A stretch of 5,999 nucleotides of DNA from Sphingopyxis sp. (GTDB taxonomy: Bacteria > Pseudomonadota > Alphaproteobacteria > Sphingomonadales > Sphingomonadaceae), in NCBI GenBank assembly GCA_012035435.1, contig JAAUPH010000161.1, forward strand, positions 1 to 5,999, in the 5' to 3' direction. Position numbers and translations under genes: made by a program. The notes beneath the pieces are model-generated. The model worked only from the letters and a program-made list of their open reading frames with translations, had not been told where the DNA came from and searched no databases. This document shows positions 5,873 through 5,999 of this stretch, in pieces (within the stretch, counting starts at the first letter, position 1; the number at the start of each line of letters is the position of its first letter).

Positions 5873-5999
5873 TGGCCTGCTGCCGGTTTGATGGACACCG
5901 AGATTGGCTCATTCATGCTACACCGGCCTCGCGTTCGAAGTCGATGGGGCTTCGGTATCCGATGGTCGAGTGCCTGCGGATCGGGTTGTAGAAGCATTC
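5873..5999 (-). mobile_element. IS3-family insertion sequence, right end, partial
   Basis: The transposase C-terminus stops at 5913. After about 13 bp of spacer, the sequence at 5873-5899 (TGGCCTGCTGCC then GGTTTGATGGACACC on the + strand) has the TG-beginning, GC-rich look of an IS3-family terminal inverted repeat, so the element boundary is probably 5873. The other end lies outside the window, so the repeat cannot be matched and a 3-4 bp target duplication (candidate AAGC, 5869-5872) cannot be checked. Confidence 0.6.
5913..5999 (-). CDS. IS3-family transposase (OrfB), C-terminal 28 residues
   Basis: The minus strand from the window edge reads ECFYNPIRRHSTIGYRSPID then FEREAGVA and the TGA stop at 5915-5913. 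YNxxRxHSxxGYxSPxxFE is the characteristic tail of the DDE integrase domain of IS3-family OrfB. The rest of the transposase, including the DDE residues and the programmed frameshift site typical of the family, lies beyond the window. Transcription runs towards the small operon at 5563-5828, so read-through or IS-borne promoter activity could reach it. Confidence 0.9.
   Translation of the reverse strand, partial: ECFYNPIRRHSTIGYRSPIDFEREAGVA

Noticed and set aside
1..5999. CRISPR array, toxin-antitoxin, restriction or other defence system
   Set aside because: No regularly spaced repeats and no recognisable defence genes; the small gene pair lacks any toxin or antitoxin hallmark I can name.

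Overview
The window looks like a chromosomal segment from a high-GC alphaproteobacterium, most probably a sphingomonad (Sphingopyxis/Sphingomonas-like). This rests on the wording of the CysQ, PtsP and GGDEF-EAL-PilZ proteins and on dispersed AGAGCG-type palindromes; it comes from protein recognition, not a search.

Layout: (1) 1-284, + strand: 3' end of cysQ (3'(2'),5'-bisphosphate nucleotidase), carrying a one-base frameshift. (2) 285-612: gene-free but highly structured, with a long hairpin (354-408), a 106-bp two-hairpin palindromic repeat (424-529), and a small hairpin that includes part of the ptsP ribosome binding site (591-608). (3) 613-2900, + strand: ptsP, enzyme I of the nitrogen phosphotransferase system (GAF + PEP-utilising enzyme), broken on paper by three single-base frameshifts and a garbled C-terminal stretch. 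(4) 2901-3063: convergent intergenic region holding three successive hairpins, the last being a 54-bp inverted copy of the repeat at 424-529. (5) 3064-5316, - strand: one PAS-GGDEF-EAL-PilZ cyclic-di-GMP protein, split on paper by four single-base indels. (6) 5317-5562: non-coding, with a small palindrome and two competing hairpins. (7) 5563-5828, - strand: two tiny overlapping genes, a charged 50-aa protein and a 38-aa single-pass membrane protein, both easily missed. (8) 5873-5999, - strand: end of an IS3-family insertion sequence with the last 28 residues of its transposase.

The dominant theme is that every long gene is interrupted by single-base gains or losses, mostly in short homopolymers, while each continues perfectly conserved in the next frame. 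That is best explained by sequence error rather than by three independent pseudogenes, so I annotate the genes at full reconstructed extent. The second theme is repeat structure: the 54-bp repeat at 3004-3057 is, in reverse complement, base-for-base the 106-bp repeat at 424-529 with 52 bp removed between two TCGGAAA direct repeats, and the two copies bracket ptsP in opposite orientation.

Functionally the window holds sulfur/nucleotide housekeeping (CysQ), nitrogen/carbon signalling (PtsP) and second-messenger turnover (GGDEF-EAL-PilZ). The two large signalling genes converge and are not an operon. I found no CRISPR array, tRNA, rRNA, defence system or clearly new multi-gene system; the least explained pieces are the repeat pair, the micro-operon and the 5459-5508 switch-like hairpins.
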